From Bacillota bacterium (GTDB taxonomy: Bacteria; Bacillota; Clostridia; Peptostreptococcales; Anaerovoracaceae): a DNA stretch of 64,000 nucleotides. A program made the translations under genes and the position numbers. Shown here piece after piece: positions 34,290 to 43,721 of this stretch. The notes beneath the pieces were generated by a model that saw nothing but the letters and a program-made list of their open reading frames with translations, made no database searches and had not been told where the DNA came from. Numbering within the stretch: position 1 is the first letter of the stretch; each line of letters begins with the position of its first letter. The stretch lies in NCBI GenBank assembly GCA_016293805.1, contig JAEDDI010000001.1:1-64000 (forward strand). The letters are read 5' to 3'.

Positions 34290-35927
34290 ATGGAAAAATA
34301 TCTTGAAGAATACGGAAGATGGCTTGCATCTGAAGAAATACAAAAAGACAGCGAAATATATGAACAGCTTGTACAGATGCGATGGAATGAGAGCGCTATA
34401 AAGGAGAATTTCAGCAGATATCTTCATTTTGGAACATCTGGGCTTCGCGGAATTATGGGTGCGGGTACAGATAAGATGAATGTATACATCGTAAGGAAGG
34501 TAACGCAGGGAGTAGCCGAATACATGCGGAAGAACTTCGATGATCCGGCAGTTGTTATAGCCTATGATTCCCGCAGAAACAGTTTCGAGTTCGCAAAGGC
34601 GACAGCGGAAGTAATGGCGGGAAACGGCATCCCTGTTTACATGTTCAGGGAAATGACACCGGTGCCTGTTTTATCCTATGCAATCAGAAATCTTGATGTC
34701 TCGCTTGGAATAGCCGTTACTGCCAGCCATAACAGCAAGGAATACAACGGATACAAAGTATACGGCAGCGATGGATATCAGATTACAGGTGATGTTCCCG
34801 CAATGATACTTGATGAAATAGACAGGATAGATATATTTGACGATATCAGGAGAATATCATATGAAGATGCGCTTCTTTATTCCATATGCATATATGTGGA
34901 TGATGCGATAATTCAGGGGTATTACAGAGAAGTCAGAAAAGCAGTAACAGGAAGAATAAAACGAAGAGCCTTGAGCAGGATGAACAGGTACAGCATGAAG
35001 ATCCTATATACACCGCTGTACGGGACAGGATATTCGTATGTGTCTGAACTTTGTCCAGGATTTGAATTTCTCGATAGTCAGATTGAACATGACGGGGATT
35101 TTCCTACTGCGCCTTATCCCAATCCAGAGAAAGAGAGCGCATTCAGAGAGGCTATACGTGCCTGTGAGGTTTGTGATGCAGACTATATATTTGCAACAGA
35201 TCCGGACAGTGACAGATTCGGTATGGCAGTGAAAACGCCTGAAGGCTTCAGACTGCTGACAGGCAATGAAATCGGAATTCTTCTCTTCAGCTTCATATGT
35301 GAAACACGAAAACTGCAGAAAAACAGCGTAGCATATAGAAGTATTGTAACTACTAATATGGCCGATGCCATTGCGGCAAGGCACAAAGTAGAGATGAAAA
35401 AGACTCTCACGGGTTTCAAGTATATTGGAGAAAAGCTCAGTTCTCTTGATGATGAGGGCAGATTTGTATTTGCATTTGAAGAAAGCAACGGATTTCTGGC
35501 AGGTACCTATTCTATGGACAAGGACGGTGTATGCACATGTCTTCTTGCTGAGCAGATGATAGGGTATTATGGGGATATCCTCGAAAAACTGGATAAGCTT
35601 TACAGAAAATACGGCTATTATGTTAACAGGAACTATGAGTATGCTGCAGATCCCGACAGAATATCAGATGTAATGGCAAAACTGCGCGAGGAGAAGTTAT
35701 GGGAGAATGCTTCTGTGACAGATTATCTGGACGGGGTTTACGGATTTCCGCAGTCGGATATACTCCAATATACTCTGGGAGACGGCTGCCAGATATATAT
35801 CAGACCGTCCGGTACTGAGCCCAAACTGAAAGCGTATATATTTTCAAAAGGAAAGACTTACGAAGATGCTGAGAGGATAGCAGACAGCATTATGTCAGAT
35901 CTTGTAAGGATGATAGAGGGAGACTGA
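34290..35927 (+). CDS. Phosphoglucomutase/phosphomannomutase family enzyme
   Basis: A 545-residue alpha-D-phosphohexomutase that interconverts hexose 1- and 6-phosphates. All four active-site signatures are seen: phosphoserine loop VTASHNSKEYNGYKVYG (Ser near residue 145), metal loop DPDSDR (about 304), sugar-binding EESNGF and phosphate-binding RPSGTEPK. The size matches Firmicutes PgcA-type phosphoglucomutases, which supply glucose-1-phosphate for envelope glycans. The ATG at 34290 follows GGGAGAT; a longer frame would start inside the upstream terminator. Leads an operon with cell-wall genes. Confidence 0.9.
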   Translation: MEKYLEEYGRWLASEEIQKDSEIYEQLVQMRWNESAIKENFSRYLHFGTSGLRGIMGAGTDKMNVYIVRKVTQGVAEYMRKNFDDPAVVIAYDSRRNSFEFAKATAEVMAGNGIPVYMFREMTPVPVLSYAIRNLDVSLGIAVTASHNSKEYNGYKVYGSDGYQITGDVPAMILDEIDRIDIFDDIRRISYEDALLYSICIYVDDAIIQGYYREVRKAVTGRIKRRALSRMNRYSMKILYTPLYGTGYSYVSELCPGFEFLDSQIEHDGDFPTAPYPNPEKESAFREAIRACEVCDADYIFATDPDSDRFGMAVKTPEGFRLLTGNEIGILLFSFICETRKLQKNSVAYRSIVTTNMADAIAARHKVEMKKTLTGFKYIGEKLSSLDDEGRFVFAFEESNGFLAGTYSMDKDGVCTCLLAEQMIGYYGDILEKLDKLYRKYGYYVNRNYEYAADPDRISDVMAKLREEKLWENASVTDYLDGVYGFPQSDILQYTLGDGCQIYIRPSGTEPKLKAYIFSKGKTYEDAERIADSIMSDLVRMIEGD

Positions 35928-35928
35928 A

Positions 35929-36651
35929 TTGGATTATTACAGAGTTATTATGCATCCTGTTTCAGAATTTCGCCGTTATGGACGGAATACTCTAAGAGGC
36001 AGATGGAAAAATGCGGCATTTGTATGCATATTATATCTCATACTCGGCAGTTTTCCGCAGGTTTTATGGGATGTGCTTACTGACAGAATATATCTTGGAG
36101 CAGCAGAATATACTGAAGAAGCAGTTTCGGGTTTCTATTCATTCTTCATATATTCAGTATTTATGCTTGGCATGGCAGCATATTTTCTCAATATGAGCAG
36201 AGGAAGACAGCAGAATCCTCTTGATGTTCTGAACGGATTTGAGTATATTGCGAAAGCAATGGGACTTGCTTTTATGACATTGCTTTTTACACTGCTGTGG
36301 GGAATTCTGTTTATAGTTCCAGGGATAATTGCAGCTGTCAGGTACAGTCAGGCGTTTTATATCCTGGCTGAGCATCCTGAATATTCTGTAATGAGATGCA
36401 TTAATGAAAGCAAATATCTGATGCATGGCAACAAGTGGAAGTATTTCTTTATGATCCTTTCGTTTTCAGGATGGATAATACTGTCACTTATACCTCTTTC
36501 AGTATTTGAGTTCTATATTTCAGATATGGAATATTCAGCGTGGTTTAACCTTGCCGGAACTGTGCTTGCTGTTCCTTTATGCTGGGTGAATGCATATATC
36601 AATGCATCATCGGCAGATTTTTACAATGTGCTAATCGGAAAAATGGACTGA
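35929..36651 (+). CDS. DUF975 integral membrane protein
   Basis: A 240-residue protein with five or six hydrophobic helices. The stretch VRYSQAFYILAEHPEYSV and CINESKYLMHGNKWKYFFM is the signature of DUF975, a family of unknown role. The TTG at 35929 is accepted as start because GAGGGAG lies seven bases upstream; the first ATG is 21 bases later. It follows phosphoglucomutase by one base. A link to wall or envelope assembly is possible from context only. Confidence 0.8.
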   Translation: MDYYRVIMHPVSEFRRYGRNTLRGRWKNAAFVCILYLILGSFPQVLWDVLTDRIYLGAAEYTEEAVSGFYSFFIYSVFMLGMAAYFLNMSRGRQQNPLDVLNGFEYIAKAMGLAFMTLLFTLLWGILFIVPGIIAAVRYSQAFYILAEHPEYSVMRCINESKYLMHGNKWKYFFMILSFSGWIILSLIPLSVFEFYISDMEYSAWFNLAGTVLAVPLCWVNAYINASSADFYNVLIGKMD

Positions 36652-36670
36652 CCAGGAGATAAGATAAGAA

Positions 36671-37876
36671 ATGAAAAAGAGTTTTATACCACTGCTCTTT
36701 GCCGGAGATATCAATGTTTACAGTGTGGCAAGAGCATTTCATGAAGAATACAGGGTGAAGCCTTTTGTATACGGAAAATACATGTCAGGTCCCTGCATGG
36801 ATACAGGAATCATGAACTATACAGCCAATGAAAATGCTGACAGACAGGATACATTTCTGGAGCTCGTCACTGATTTCGCCAACAGGCACCGCGATGTTGA
36901 TGTGCTTCTCATAGGCTGCGGAGACAGTTACGTACAGCTTATAGCGGAGAACAAAAAGAATTTCCCTGACAATGTAGTTGCACCTTATATCGATGCTTCA
37001 CTTATGAATGATCTGATTAACAAGGAAAAATTTTACGAAAGATGCAAAAAGATTGGTGTTGACTATCCTGATACGTTTGTCCACAGAAAGGAAAGAGGAT
37101 ACAGTTTCACTCTTCCTTTTGACGGACCGTTTATCTGTAAGCCTTCAAACGGCATTGAATACTGGAGACATGAATTCGAAGGACAGAAAAAGGTCTACAA
37201 GGTTGATACGAGGGAAGAACTCGATGAGGTGCTCAAATCGATTTATGCATCAGGTTACGATGACTCTCTTATTATTCAGAATTTTATACCCGGAGATGAT
37301 ACGTATATGCGAGTGCTTACCAGCTATTCAGGCAAGGATGGAAAGGTTAAGATGATGTGTCTTGGGCATGTTCTTCTTGAGGAGCATACTCCGCACGGCA
37401 TCGGTAATCACGCTGTCATAATCACTGAGCATAATGAGGAGCTTGAGAATAAGTTCAGGGCGCTTCTCGATGATATAGGGTATGTGGGATTTTCCAATTT
37501 CGATATCAAATATGACAGACGCGACGGAAAGTACAAGGTGTTTGAAATCAATACAAGACAGGGCAGATCGAACTATTATGTGACAGGTGCCGGTGCAAAT
37601 GTTGCCTCGTATTTTGTAAGAGATTATATTTACGATGAGAAACTGGAATTTGAGGCGGTAGATAATGAGAATCTGTGGATGGTAGTTCCGAAGAAGGTTG
37701 CATTCACATACATAAAGGAAAAGGAATACAGGGACAAAATGAAGAGACTGATAAGAGAAGGAAGATACGTTAATCCCCTGTATTATGATGAAGACAGAAA
37801 TATTAAGAGAAGTCTGAGACTTGCAAAATCGATGGCCGGTCACCACGTTAAGTTCAGAAAGTACATGGGTAAGTAA
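36671..37876 (+). CDS. ATP-grasp ligase, probable D-aspartate ligase of peptidoglycan branch synthesis
   Basis: A 401-residue ATP-grasp protein: DGPFICKPSNGIEYWRHEF is the first nucleotide-binding loop, SLIIQNFIPGDD the second, and FSNFDIKYDRRDGKYKVFEI with NTRQGRSNYY the metal-binding end. This carboxylate-amine ligase type includes Aslfm of Enterococcus faecium, which adds D-aspartate to the peptidoglycan stem; the length is close (about 400). The directly overlapping aspartate racemase and nearby MurE strongly support that role here. The exact acceptor cannot be told. GGAGATAAG lies upstream of the start. Confidence 0.75.
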   Translation: MKKSFIPLLFAGDINVYSVARAFHEEYRVKPFVYGKYMSGPCMDTGIMNYTANENADRQDTFLELVTDFANRHRDVDVLLIGCGDSYVQLIAENKKNFPDNVVAPYIDASLMNDLINKEKFYERCKKIGVDYPDTFVHRKERGYSFTLPFDGPFICKPSNGIEYWRHEFEGQKKVYKVDTREELDEVLKSIYASGYDDSLIIQNFIPGDDTYMRVLTSYSGKDGKVKMMCLGHVLLEEHTPHGIGNHAVIITEHNEELENKFRALLDDIGYVGFSNFDIKYDRRDGKYKVFEINTRQGRSNYYVTGAGANVASYFVRDYIYDEKLEFEAVDNENLWMVVPKKVAFTYIKEKEYRDKMKRLIREGRYVNPLYYDEDRNIKRSLRLAKSMAGHHVKFRKYMGK

Positions 37877-38598
37877 TGAAGAATAAAGTTCTTGGTGTAA
37901 TAGGCGGGATGGGACCGCTTGCAACAGATGTTTTTTACAGAAATATAATAGAATTTACTGACGCTGAATGTGATCAGGACCATATTGATATGGTCATATT
38001 AAGTCATGCATCAATGCCCGACAGAACAGAAGCGATAGAGAAAGGAGATCTGTCAGAACTTCTGGCTGAGATGAAAAAAGATTTCAGGATATTAGAAGAT
38101 GCAGGTGCCACTCTTGCTGTAATTACATGCAATACTGCACATGTTCTGTACAGGCAGATTTCAGAGCTTACGAAAATTCCGGTTATGCATATGCCTCTGG
38201 AGACGGCAAAGTATATAAGGAAAAAATATGGAAAAGGAGCAAAGGTGGGGATTCTGGCAACAGACGGAACGATAAAACAGGGAATATATCACAGTGTAAT
38301 CAGAGAGATGGGTCTTGTACCTGTAGATGTTTCGGAAGAATGTCAGAAGCGTGTCATGAACATTATATATGGATGTGTAAAAAAGGGGCTGCCTGCTGAT
38401 ATGTCTGATGTTGAGGCAGCTGTGAAGCAGCTTGATGAATGCAGCTGCATAGTGCTTGGATGCACTGAGCTTTCAGCTGTTTCAGATGAAGTGTTTGCGG
38501 ATGACAGATTTATAGATCCGATGAAGATAGCGGCAAGGATTGCAATCCCTGCTGCAGGAGGGAAACTTAGAGATGACAAAAATATTAAAGACATGTGA
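37876..38598 (+). CDS. Aspartate/glutamate racemase family protein
   Basis: A 240-residue cofactor-independent racemase. The two catalytic cysteines are in VITCNTAHV (about residue 84) and VLGCTELS (about residue 195), and GVIGGMGPLAT opens the sequence. It would convert L-aspartate to D-aspartate for the adjacent ATP-grasp ligase. The start overlaps that gene's stop (TAATG), which couples enzyme and substrate supply. Glutamate racemase activity for D-Glu is an alternative but is less likely from the context and the motif style. Confidence 0.85.
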   Translation: MKNKVLGVIGGMGPLATDVFYRNIIEFTDAECDQDHIDMVILSHASMPDRTEAIEKGDLSELLAEMKKDFRILEDAGATLAVITCNTAHVLYRQISELTKIPVMHMPLETAKYIRKKYGKGAKVGILATDGTIKQGIYHSVIREMGLVPVDVSEECQKRVMNIIYGCVKKGLPADMSDVEAAVKQLDECSCIVLGCTELSAVSDEVFADDRFIDPMKIAARIAIPAAGGKLRDDKNIKDM

Positions 38599-40057
38599 AT
38601 ACATAGAAAAGTTCAGAGAACTTGGAATACTTGCTGATTTCAGCTGCGATGAAGATAAGGAGATTGAATATATTTCATACAATTCAACAGATGTGCGTAC
38701 GGGAACTCTTTTTGTGTGCAAGGGGGCTCATTTCCTTGAGAAATATCTTAAGGATGCATGTGAACTTGGCGCATGTGTATATGTGTCAGAGAAGAAATAT
38801 GATATCGATATGCCGTATATAATTGTAACGGATGTAAGAAAAGCCATATCATATATTGCTGATATGTATTACGACAGTGTGTGGAATAATATTTTCCTGA
38901 CTGGAATTACAGGAACCAAGGGAAAGTCAAGCACCACATATTTTCTAAAGTCTATTCTGGATGAATACCTCAGGGATATGAAGAAACCCGTAAGTGCTGT
39001 AATTTCAGGAATAGATAATTACGATGGTGTTATTTCAGAAGAATCACATCTGACTACGCCTGAAGCATTTGAACTTCAGAAGCATTTTGACAATGCTGTA
39101 TCAAGCGGAATAGATTATCTTACTATGGAAGTTTCCAGCCAGGCGCTCAAATACGGAAGAACTGAATGTATAACATATGATATAGGTATGTTTCTTAACA
39201 TCGGACAGGATCACATAAGCGGGATAGAGCATCCCGATTTTGACGACTATTTCAATTCCAAACTTCTTCTGTTCAGACAGTGCAAAACAGCTGTTGTAAA
39301 TCTGAATACCGACTATGAGAACGAGGTTATAGCGGCTGCGTCAGACGCACCGGCGCTTTTAACCTTTGGTATTGACAGAGAAGATGCGGATTTGTGCGGG
39401 TATGATGTAAGGGCAACATCAAAGGGTATAAGGTTCAGAGTAAAGTGTGACAGCTTCGATGAGGAGTTCCGGCTTTCGCTAAGAGGCCTTTTCAATGCGG
39501 ATAACGCTCTTGCAGCCATAGCTGCAGCATATGTTATGAATATTCCTGTAGATTATATGAAAGCAGGTCTAAGAAAGGCTGCTGTTCCCGGCAGAATGGA
39601 GGTCTTCACCAATTCAGAGAAGAATATCGATGTTATTGTCGATTATGCGCATAACAAGATGAGTTTTGAATCTCTCTTCAGATCAACTGTCAAGGAGTAT
39701 CCCGACAGAAAGATTTTTATTGTGTACGGATGTCCGGGAAAGAAGGCTTTGGCACGGAGAAAAGAGCTTGCAGAAGTTGCAGGAGTTTATGCTGATATGA
39801 TTTACATAACTGAGGAAGATGCGGGAGAAGAGGATGTCTTCGCTATAAGCCGGGAAATAGCAAAGCATGCAGAAGAAGCCGGTGCGCCGTGGAAGATAAT
39901 AGTTGACAGAGGTCAGGCTATTAAGACTGCAATAGAAGAGGCTGAAAGCAATGCCGTTATACTCGTTACCGGAAAGGGAAGAGAGACAAGGCAGAAGCGC
40001 GGCACTAAATATATTGATACACCATCTGATGTGGATTATGTAAAACAGTACATTTAA
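38573..40057 (+). CDS. murE: MurE-type UDP-MurNAc-dipeptide ligase, non-DAP motif
   Basis: A 494-residue Mur ligase: ITGTKGKSSTTYF is the ATP loop (about residue 112-123), LTTPEAFELQK binds the UDP-MurNAc peptide, MEVSSQALKYGR and FLNIGQDHISGIEHP are the central motifs and DYAHNKMSFESL begins the C-terminal domain. The DNPR sequence that selects diaminopimelate is replaced by TEEDAGEEDV, so the third residue is probably not DAP; L-Lys or L-Orn would fit a D-Asp-branched wall. It overlaps the racemase by 26 bases; GGAGGG lies upstream of the ATG. Confidence 0.85.
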   Translation: MTKILKTCEYIEKFRELGILADFSCDEDKEIEYISYNSTDVRTGTLFVCKGAHFLEKYLKDACELGACVYVSEKKYDIDMPYIIVTDVRKAISYIADMYYDSVWNNIFLTGITGTKGKSSTTYFLKSILDEYLRDMKKPVSAVISGIDNYDGVISEESHLTTPEAFELQKHFDNAVSSGIDYLTMEVSSQALKYGRTECITYDIGMFLNIGQDHISGIEHPDFDDYFNSKLLLFRQCKTAVVNLNTDYENEVIAAASDAPALLTFGIDREDADLCGYDVRATSKGIRFRVKCDSFDEEFRLSLRGLFNADNALAAIAAAYVMNIPVDYMKAGLRKAAVPGRMEVFTNSEKNIDVIVDYAHNKMSFESLFRSTVKEYPDRKIFIVYGCPGKKALARRKELAEVAGVYADMIYITEEDAGEEDVFAISREIAKHAEEAGAPWKIIVDRGQAIKTAIEEAESNAVILVTGKGRETRQKRGTKYIDTPSDVDYVKQYI

Positions 40058-40074
40058 GGAGTATGGGTGAACCT

Positions 40075-40788
40075 ATGATAAGAGCAGAAATGGTAAGGGA
40101 GTACAAAAGACTCGGGCATGAGGAAAAGGTGCTCCTGTCGAAGAACGGAAAGAAGAAGCCTTCAATAGTCAGGAAAAAGCTCGAGGACAAGATTCCCGAC
40201 AAACTTGAGGGAACACTGAATGCTGCATTTGCAAAGGCTTTTGAACTTGTATTCAACTACGGAACGGCTGCTATCTCAAAGACTGTCAGTGAAGATAAGG
40301 GAAAATATGCAGATACCACAGAGACAGCAGCAACATTTATGGAGGGAACAGTGCTCGGCATTATGGGTGTCGGTGTGCCTGATATTCCGGTGTATACTGC
40401 AGTTGTACTGAGAAGTATTTATCAGATTGCAGAAGACTGCGGATTTGATTATGAAAACAAGGCTGAGAAAGCATATATTCTCATGCTGATAGAGTGTTCT
40501 CTGTCGAAAGGTGAATATGCGCTGAAAGTAAATGAAGAGCTTGACCGTCTGGCATCGGAAATAGATGATCATGATAAACCGTACTACGGACTTCTTACAG
40601 AATATATGAACAGAGCGGCAAAGGCTCTTTCTGATGACATGCTTTACATGAAATTCATCCAGAGCGTTCCTGTTGTAGGAGCTGCAGGAGGTGTATCGAA
40701 TGCGGTTACGTTAAAAAAAATACGAAGGTTTGCAGAGGTTAAATACAAGAGAAGACAGTTTGGAAACATGCTTAAGCAGCACCCTTGA
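40075..40788 (+). CDS. EcsC-family protein
   Basis: A 237-residue protein with an EcsC-like centre: ALNAAFAKAFELVFNYG-like helices, VLGIMGVGVPDIPVYTAV and a C-terminal FIQSVPVVGAAGGVSN glycine-rich hydrophobic motif. EcsC proteins are associated with membranes and some ABC exporters, function unclear. Start uncertain: an ATG at 40063 is too close to GGAG, whereas the one at 40075 follows GGTGA by four bases. Last gene of the wall operon; its stop codon lies in the terminator loop. Confidence 0.7.
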   Translation: MIRAEMVREYKRLGHEEKVLLSKNGKKKPSIVRKKLEDKIPDKLEGTLNAAFAKAFELVFNYGTAAISKTVSEDKGKYADTTETAATFMEGTVLGIMGVGVPDIPVYTAVVLRSIYQIAEDCGFDYENKAEKAYILMLIECSLSKGEYALKVNEELDRLASEIDDHDKPYYGLLTEYMNRAAKALSDDMLYMKFIQSVPVVGAAGGVSNAVTLKKIRRFAEVKYKRRQFGNMLKQHP

Positions 40789-40800
40789 GGTGCTGTTTTT
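40777..40800 (+). terminator. Intrinsic terminator of the wall-synthesis operon
   Basis: CAGCACC, loop CTTGA (containing the stop codon), GGTGCTG and five T. Confidence 0.88.
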
Positions 40801-40839
40801 ATGTGGATTAAACTCTTGAATTTACAAAAAGGTTAGGAC

Positions 40840-40868
40840 TTGAAAATGGGAATTAATGGAAGTATAAT
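40840..40868 (+). promoter_or_regulatory. Sigma-A promoter of the Tad pilus operon
   Basis: TTGAAA, 17 bases, perfect TATAAT. The expected start of transcription near 40875 lies after an ATG at 40869, which rules that ATG out and fixes the tadZ start at 40893. Confidence 0.8.
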
Positions 40869-40892
40869 ATGGGTGCAAGGAGATGGAAAAAT

Positions 40893-41798
40893 ATGGCAGA
40901 AGTGATTACTATAGGAATTTCAATGAAGGACAGAGATTATGCCAAGGCGCTTGCCAGGAATCTTGATTCTGATTTTGATATTGAGATTACAGATGAAAAT
41001 GACGGTTCCAAAGATATATTTCTGACTGACAACCCTGCTGACAGAAACAGAAACGTTCTTCTGTTCACGGGTACAAGGCAGGATTTTGGGATATACAAAT
41101 ATGACGGGGCAAAACGAATCAGGAAGAATATCATTGATAAGTACTGCAGTCTTTATGACGATTATGTACTTCGATGTACAGGCAGCAGCTGTCGTATCAC
41201 TGCGTTCTGCTCTCCTGCAGGAGGAACAGGATGTTCAGCAGCAGCACTTGCATATTCCAGAGTTTTGTCAGAGTCGGGCAGGGCATTATATATGACTTTA
41301 GATGATATCCCATATGAGGATGGTAATTCAGGGGATGCTCTTTATTCTGTAAACAGGCTTCTTTATATAATGGATGATATGAGATATGATATGAAATCTC
41401 TTTTATCAACGACATGGAGAGACAATAAAGGAACTGTCCATTTTAAGTACCTTTATCCATATAATGCTGTTGGGATGCTGGATAAACATTCTATTCAGAG
41501 ATTTATCGCACAGCTGTCTGAGCATTTTGATTATATTGTAGCCGATACGGGCAGCCGGCTCAGCGGAACGTCAGACGGCGTGATGGAAATATGCGGAGAG
41601 ATCTTCTGCGTTATAACGGGTTCGTCCAAAGATGATATATTTTTAAGGCATGCTGCAGAGGTATCGGGCAGGGAGATAACCAGAATCAGAAATTTTGCGG
41701 ATGATGATGAAATTGAGGATATACATATTCTGAGACTTGATGATGTTTCTTCAGGGATGGAGGCGTTTTTCAGAGAAAGGCTTAAAGGAGAGTTATGA
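40893..41798 (+). CDS. tadZ: TadZ/CpaE-like ATPase
   Basis: A 301-residue ParA/MinD-type protein that positions the Tad pilus machine. FCSPAGGTGCSAAALAY is a deviant Walker A (the usual Lys-Gly-Gly start is Ala-Gly-Gly), and DYIVADTGSRLSGT corresponds to Walker B. The N-terminal 100 residues are a receiver-like domain without clear phosphoacceptor. AAGGAGA lies nine bases before the ATG. Overlaps tadA by four bases. The weak P-loop suggests poor or absent ATP hydrolysis, as in several TadZ proteins. Confidence 0.8.
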   Translation: MAEVITIGISMKDRDYAKALARNLDSDFDIEITDENDGSKDIFLTDNPADRNRNVLLFTGTRQDFGIYKYDGAKRIRKNIIDKYCSLYDDYVLRCTGSSCRITAFCSPAGGTGCSAAALAYSRVLSESGRALYMTLDDIPYEDGNSGDALYSVNRLLYIMDDMRYDMKSLLSTTWRDNKGTVHFKYLYPYNAVGMLDKHSIQRFIAQLSEHFDYIVADTGSRLSGTSDGVMEICGEIFCVITGSSKDDIFLRHAAEVSGREITRIRNFADDDEIEDIHILRLDDVSSGMEAFFRERLKGEL

Positions 41799-42985
41799 TT
41801 GATGATATATACAGCGTGAGTATGAATATAAGGAGGATAATAGCTGTTTCAGGGATTGAACCGGATGATGAAGCTGTAATAGATGCGATTGAGGAGTATG
41901 TTTTCAGTAATTCGAAATATGCATACAGGTCATATGAATACTCCAGGATGCTGATTGATTCTGTATTCAACTGCCTGAGAAAGGATATGGGAATTCTGCA
42001 AAAGTACGTGGACGATGACAGCGTGACAGAAATAATGGTAAACGGTCCGGACACCATATTCATAGAGAATTCTGACACAATATTCAGGGCACCTGAACAG
42101 TTTTACTCGGTTGATGAACTCGAAGAACTTATAAGAAGAATTGCGGGAAGAGTCCGAAAAGAATTCAATGAGATGAATCCAATCCTTGATGCAAGGCTTG
42201 AAGACGGCAGCAGAGTAAACGCGGTATATAAGAATATAGCTCTGGGAGGACCTGTACTGACTGTAAGAAAATTCCCGAAAGAGGCGCTTACAATGGATAA
42301 ACTGATAGAAAGCGGAACTATAACATATGAGGCTGCAGTATGTCTTGAGGAACTTGTTGCATCTGGATACAGCGTGTTCATATCCGGAGGGACGTCTTCG
42401 GGCAAGACAACTTTTTTAAACTGTCTTACAGAGTACATTCCGGAAGATGAAAGACTTATAGTCATCGAAGACTCTGCAGAGCTGCAGGTTAAGAATCATA
42501 AAAATGTCATAAGGCTTGAGTGCAGGGCGGCAAATTCACAGGGAATAGGTGCAGTTACAATGACTGATCTTATCAAGTCAAGTCTCAGAATGAGACCATC
42601 GAGAATAATTGTCGGAGAAGTAAGAGGCGGAGAGGTTGCAGACATGATAAACGCCAATAACACAGGACATATGGGAAGTCTTTCAACAGGTCACGGAAAC
42701 TCAATCGAGGGTATGATTAAGAGACTCGAAGCGATGTTTCTACAGGCCACAGATTATCCTATGAGCGCCATTAGAGCTCAGATTTCCGAAGGTATCGATG
42801 TGTTTGTGCATCTTCAGAGAATGCCGGACATGACAAGAAAAGTTACAGAAATTGCAGAGGTCACAGGTCTTGAAGGGGAAAGCTATGTTTTAAACAGCCT
42901 ATACAGATATGTGCCCGGTGAAGGCCTTCAGGCAACAGGAAACGGAATACAAAATGACTACAAATTCAGAATCAGCAAGAACTGA
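41795..42985 (+). CDS. tadA: TadA/CpaF secretion ATPase
   Basis: A 396-residue type II/IV secretion ATPase that powers Tad (Flp) pilus assembly. After an N-terminal domain with DDDSVTEIMVNGPDTIFIE, it has Walker A SGGTSSGKTTFLN (about residue 196-208), an Asp box VIEDSAEL, Walker B RIIVGEVRGGE and a His box HMGSLSTGHGNS. Full length and intact. Hexameric on the cytoplasmic face with TadB and TadC in the membrane. Confidence 0.93.
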   Translation: MIDDIYSVSMNIRRIIAVSGIEPDDEAVIDAIEEYVFSNSKYAYRSYEYSRMLIDSVFNCLRKDMGILQKYVDDDSVTEIMVNGPDTIFIENSDTIFRAPEQFYSVDELEELIRRIAGRVRKEFNEMNPILDARLEDGSRVNAVYKNIALGGPVLTVRKFPKEALTMDKLIESGTITYEAAVCLEELVASGYSVFISGGTSSGKTTFLNCLTEYIPEDERLIVIEDSAELQVKNHKNVIRLECRAANSQGIGAVTMTDLIKSSLRMRPSRIIVGEVRGGEVADMINANNTGHMGSLSTGHGNSIEGMIKRLEAMFLQATDYPMSAIRAQISEGIDVFVHLQRMPDMTRKVTEIAEVTGLEGESYVLNSLYRYVPGEGLQATGNGIQNDYKFRISKN

Positions 42986-43718
42986 CTACAGCGTATATAT
43001 CTTGAGCAGGCATGATAAACAACTTATATCAGCAGGAGCAGTTTGTGCTTCAGCACTTTTGGGTCTGCTCTTTTTCAGAACAGTTTTTACAGGGGCTGCT
43101 GTGCTCCTTCTTATCCCCAGACTTTTTAAGGCATGTTCAAAATACTTTATGGTAAAACGCAGACAGCAGCTCCTTATTCAGTTCAAAGATTTTCTTTATT
43201 CACTGTCGGCGTCGATGGCAACCGGAAGAAATATGGGCGAAAGTATAAGGGAGGCCCTTGTAAACCTGAAAAACATCTACGATAATAACGCGCCTATCAT
43301 ACAGGAACTTTCAATTATAGTTTCAGGTCTTGACAACAGAGAAAGCGAAGTGTATCTTCTGTCGGATTTTGCAAAGAGAAGTGCATGCAGAGATATAACG
43401 GGTTTTACAGATGTGTATCTTTCTGTAAGAGAAAGCGGGGGCGACATGGAGAAGGCAATATCAAGAACATGTGAGATGCTTATGGATAAGATTACTATAG
43501 ACAGAGAAATACAGGGTATGCTCAGTCAGAAAAAGGCAGAAGCGAGAATAATATCACTTATGCCTGTAATCATACTTGCAGGACTTAATCTCACTTCTTC
43601 CGATTATATTTCACCTCTTTACGAAACTCTGCCAGGAAGACTTATTATGGCAGGATGTCTGGGGGCAATAGGATTTGCATTTTATCTTACTGAAAGAATT
43701 ACAGATATCAAGGTGTGA
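42954..43718 (+). CDS. tadB: TadB-like inner-membrane platform protein
   Basis: A 254-residue T2SSF-domain protein. Two N-terminal hydrophobic segments (about residues 25-60), a cytoplasmic helical domain with FKDFLYSLSASMATGRNMGE, then VRESGGDMEKAISRTCEML and C-terminal membrane segments. It forms the platform on which TadA acts. The ATG at 42954 lies inside the end of tadA, with only a weak site; a longer frame from 42909 is possible but lies deeper in tadA. Confidence 0.85.
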   Translation: MTTNSESARTDYSVYILSRHDKQLISAGAVCASALLGLLFFRTVFTGAAVLLLIPRLFKACSKYFMVKRRQQLLIQFKDFLYSLSASMATGRNMGESIREALVNLKNIYDNNAPIIQELSIIVSGLDNRESEVYLLSDFAKRSACRDITGFTDVYLSVRESGGDMEKAISRTCEMLMDKITIDREIQGMLSQKKAEARIISLMPVIILAGLNLTSSDYISPLYETLPGRLIMAGCLGAIGFAFYLTERITDIKV

Positions 43719-43721
43719 CAT

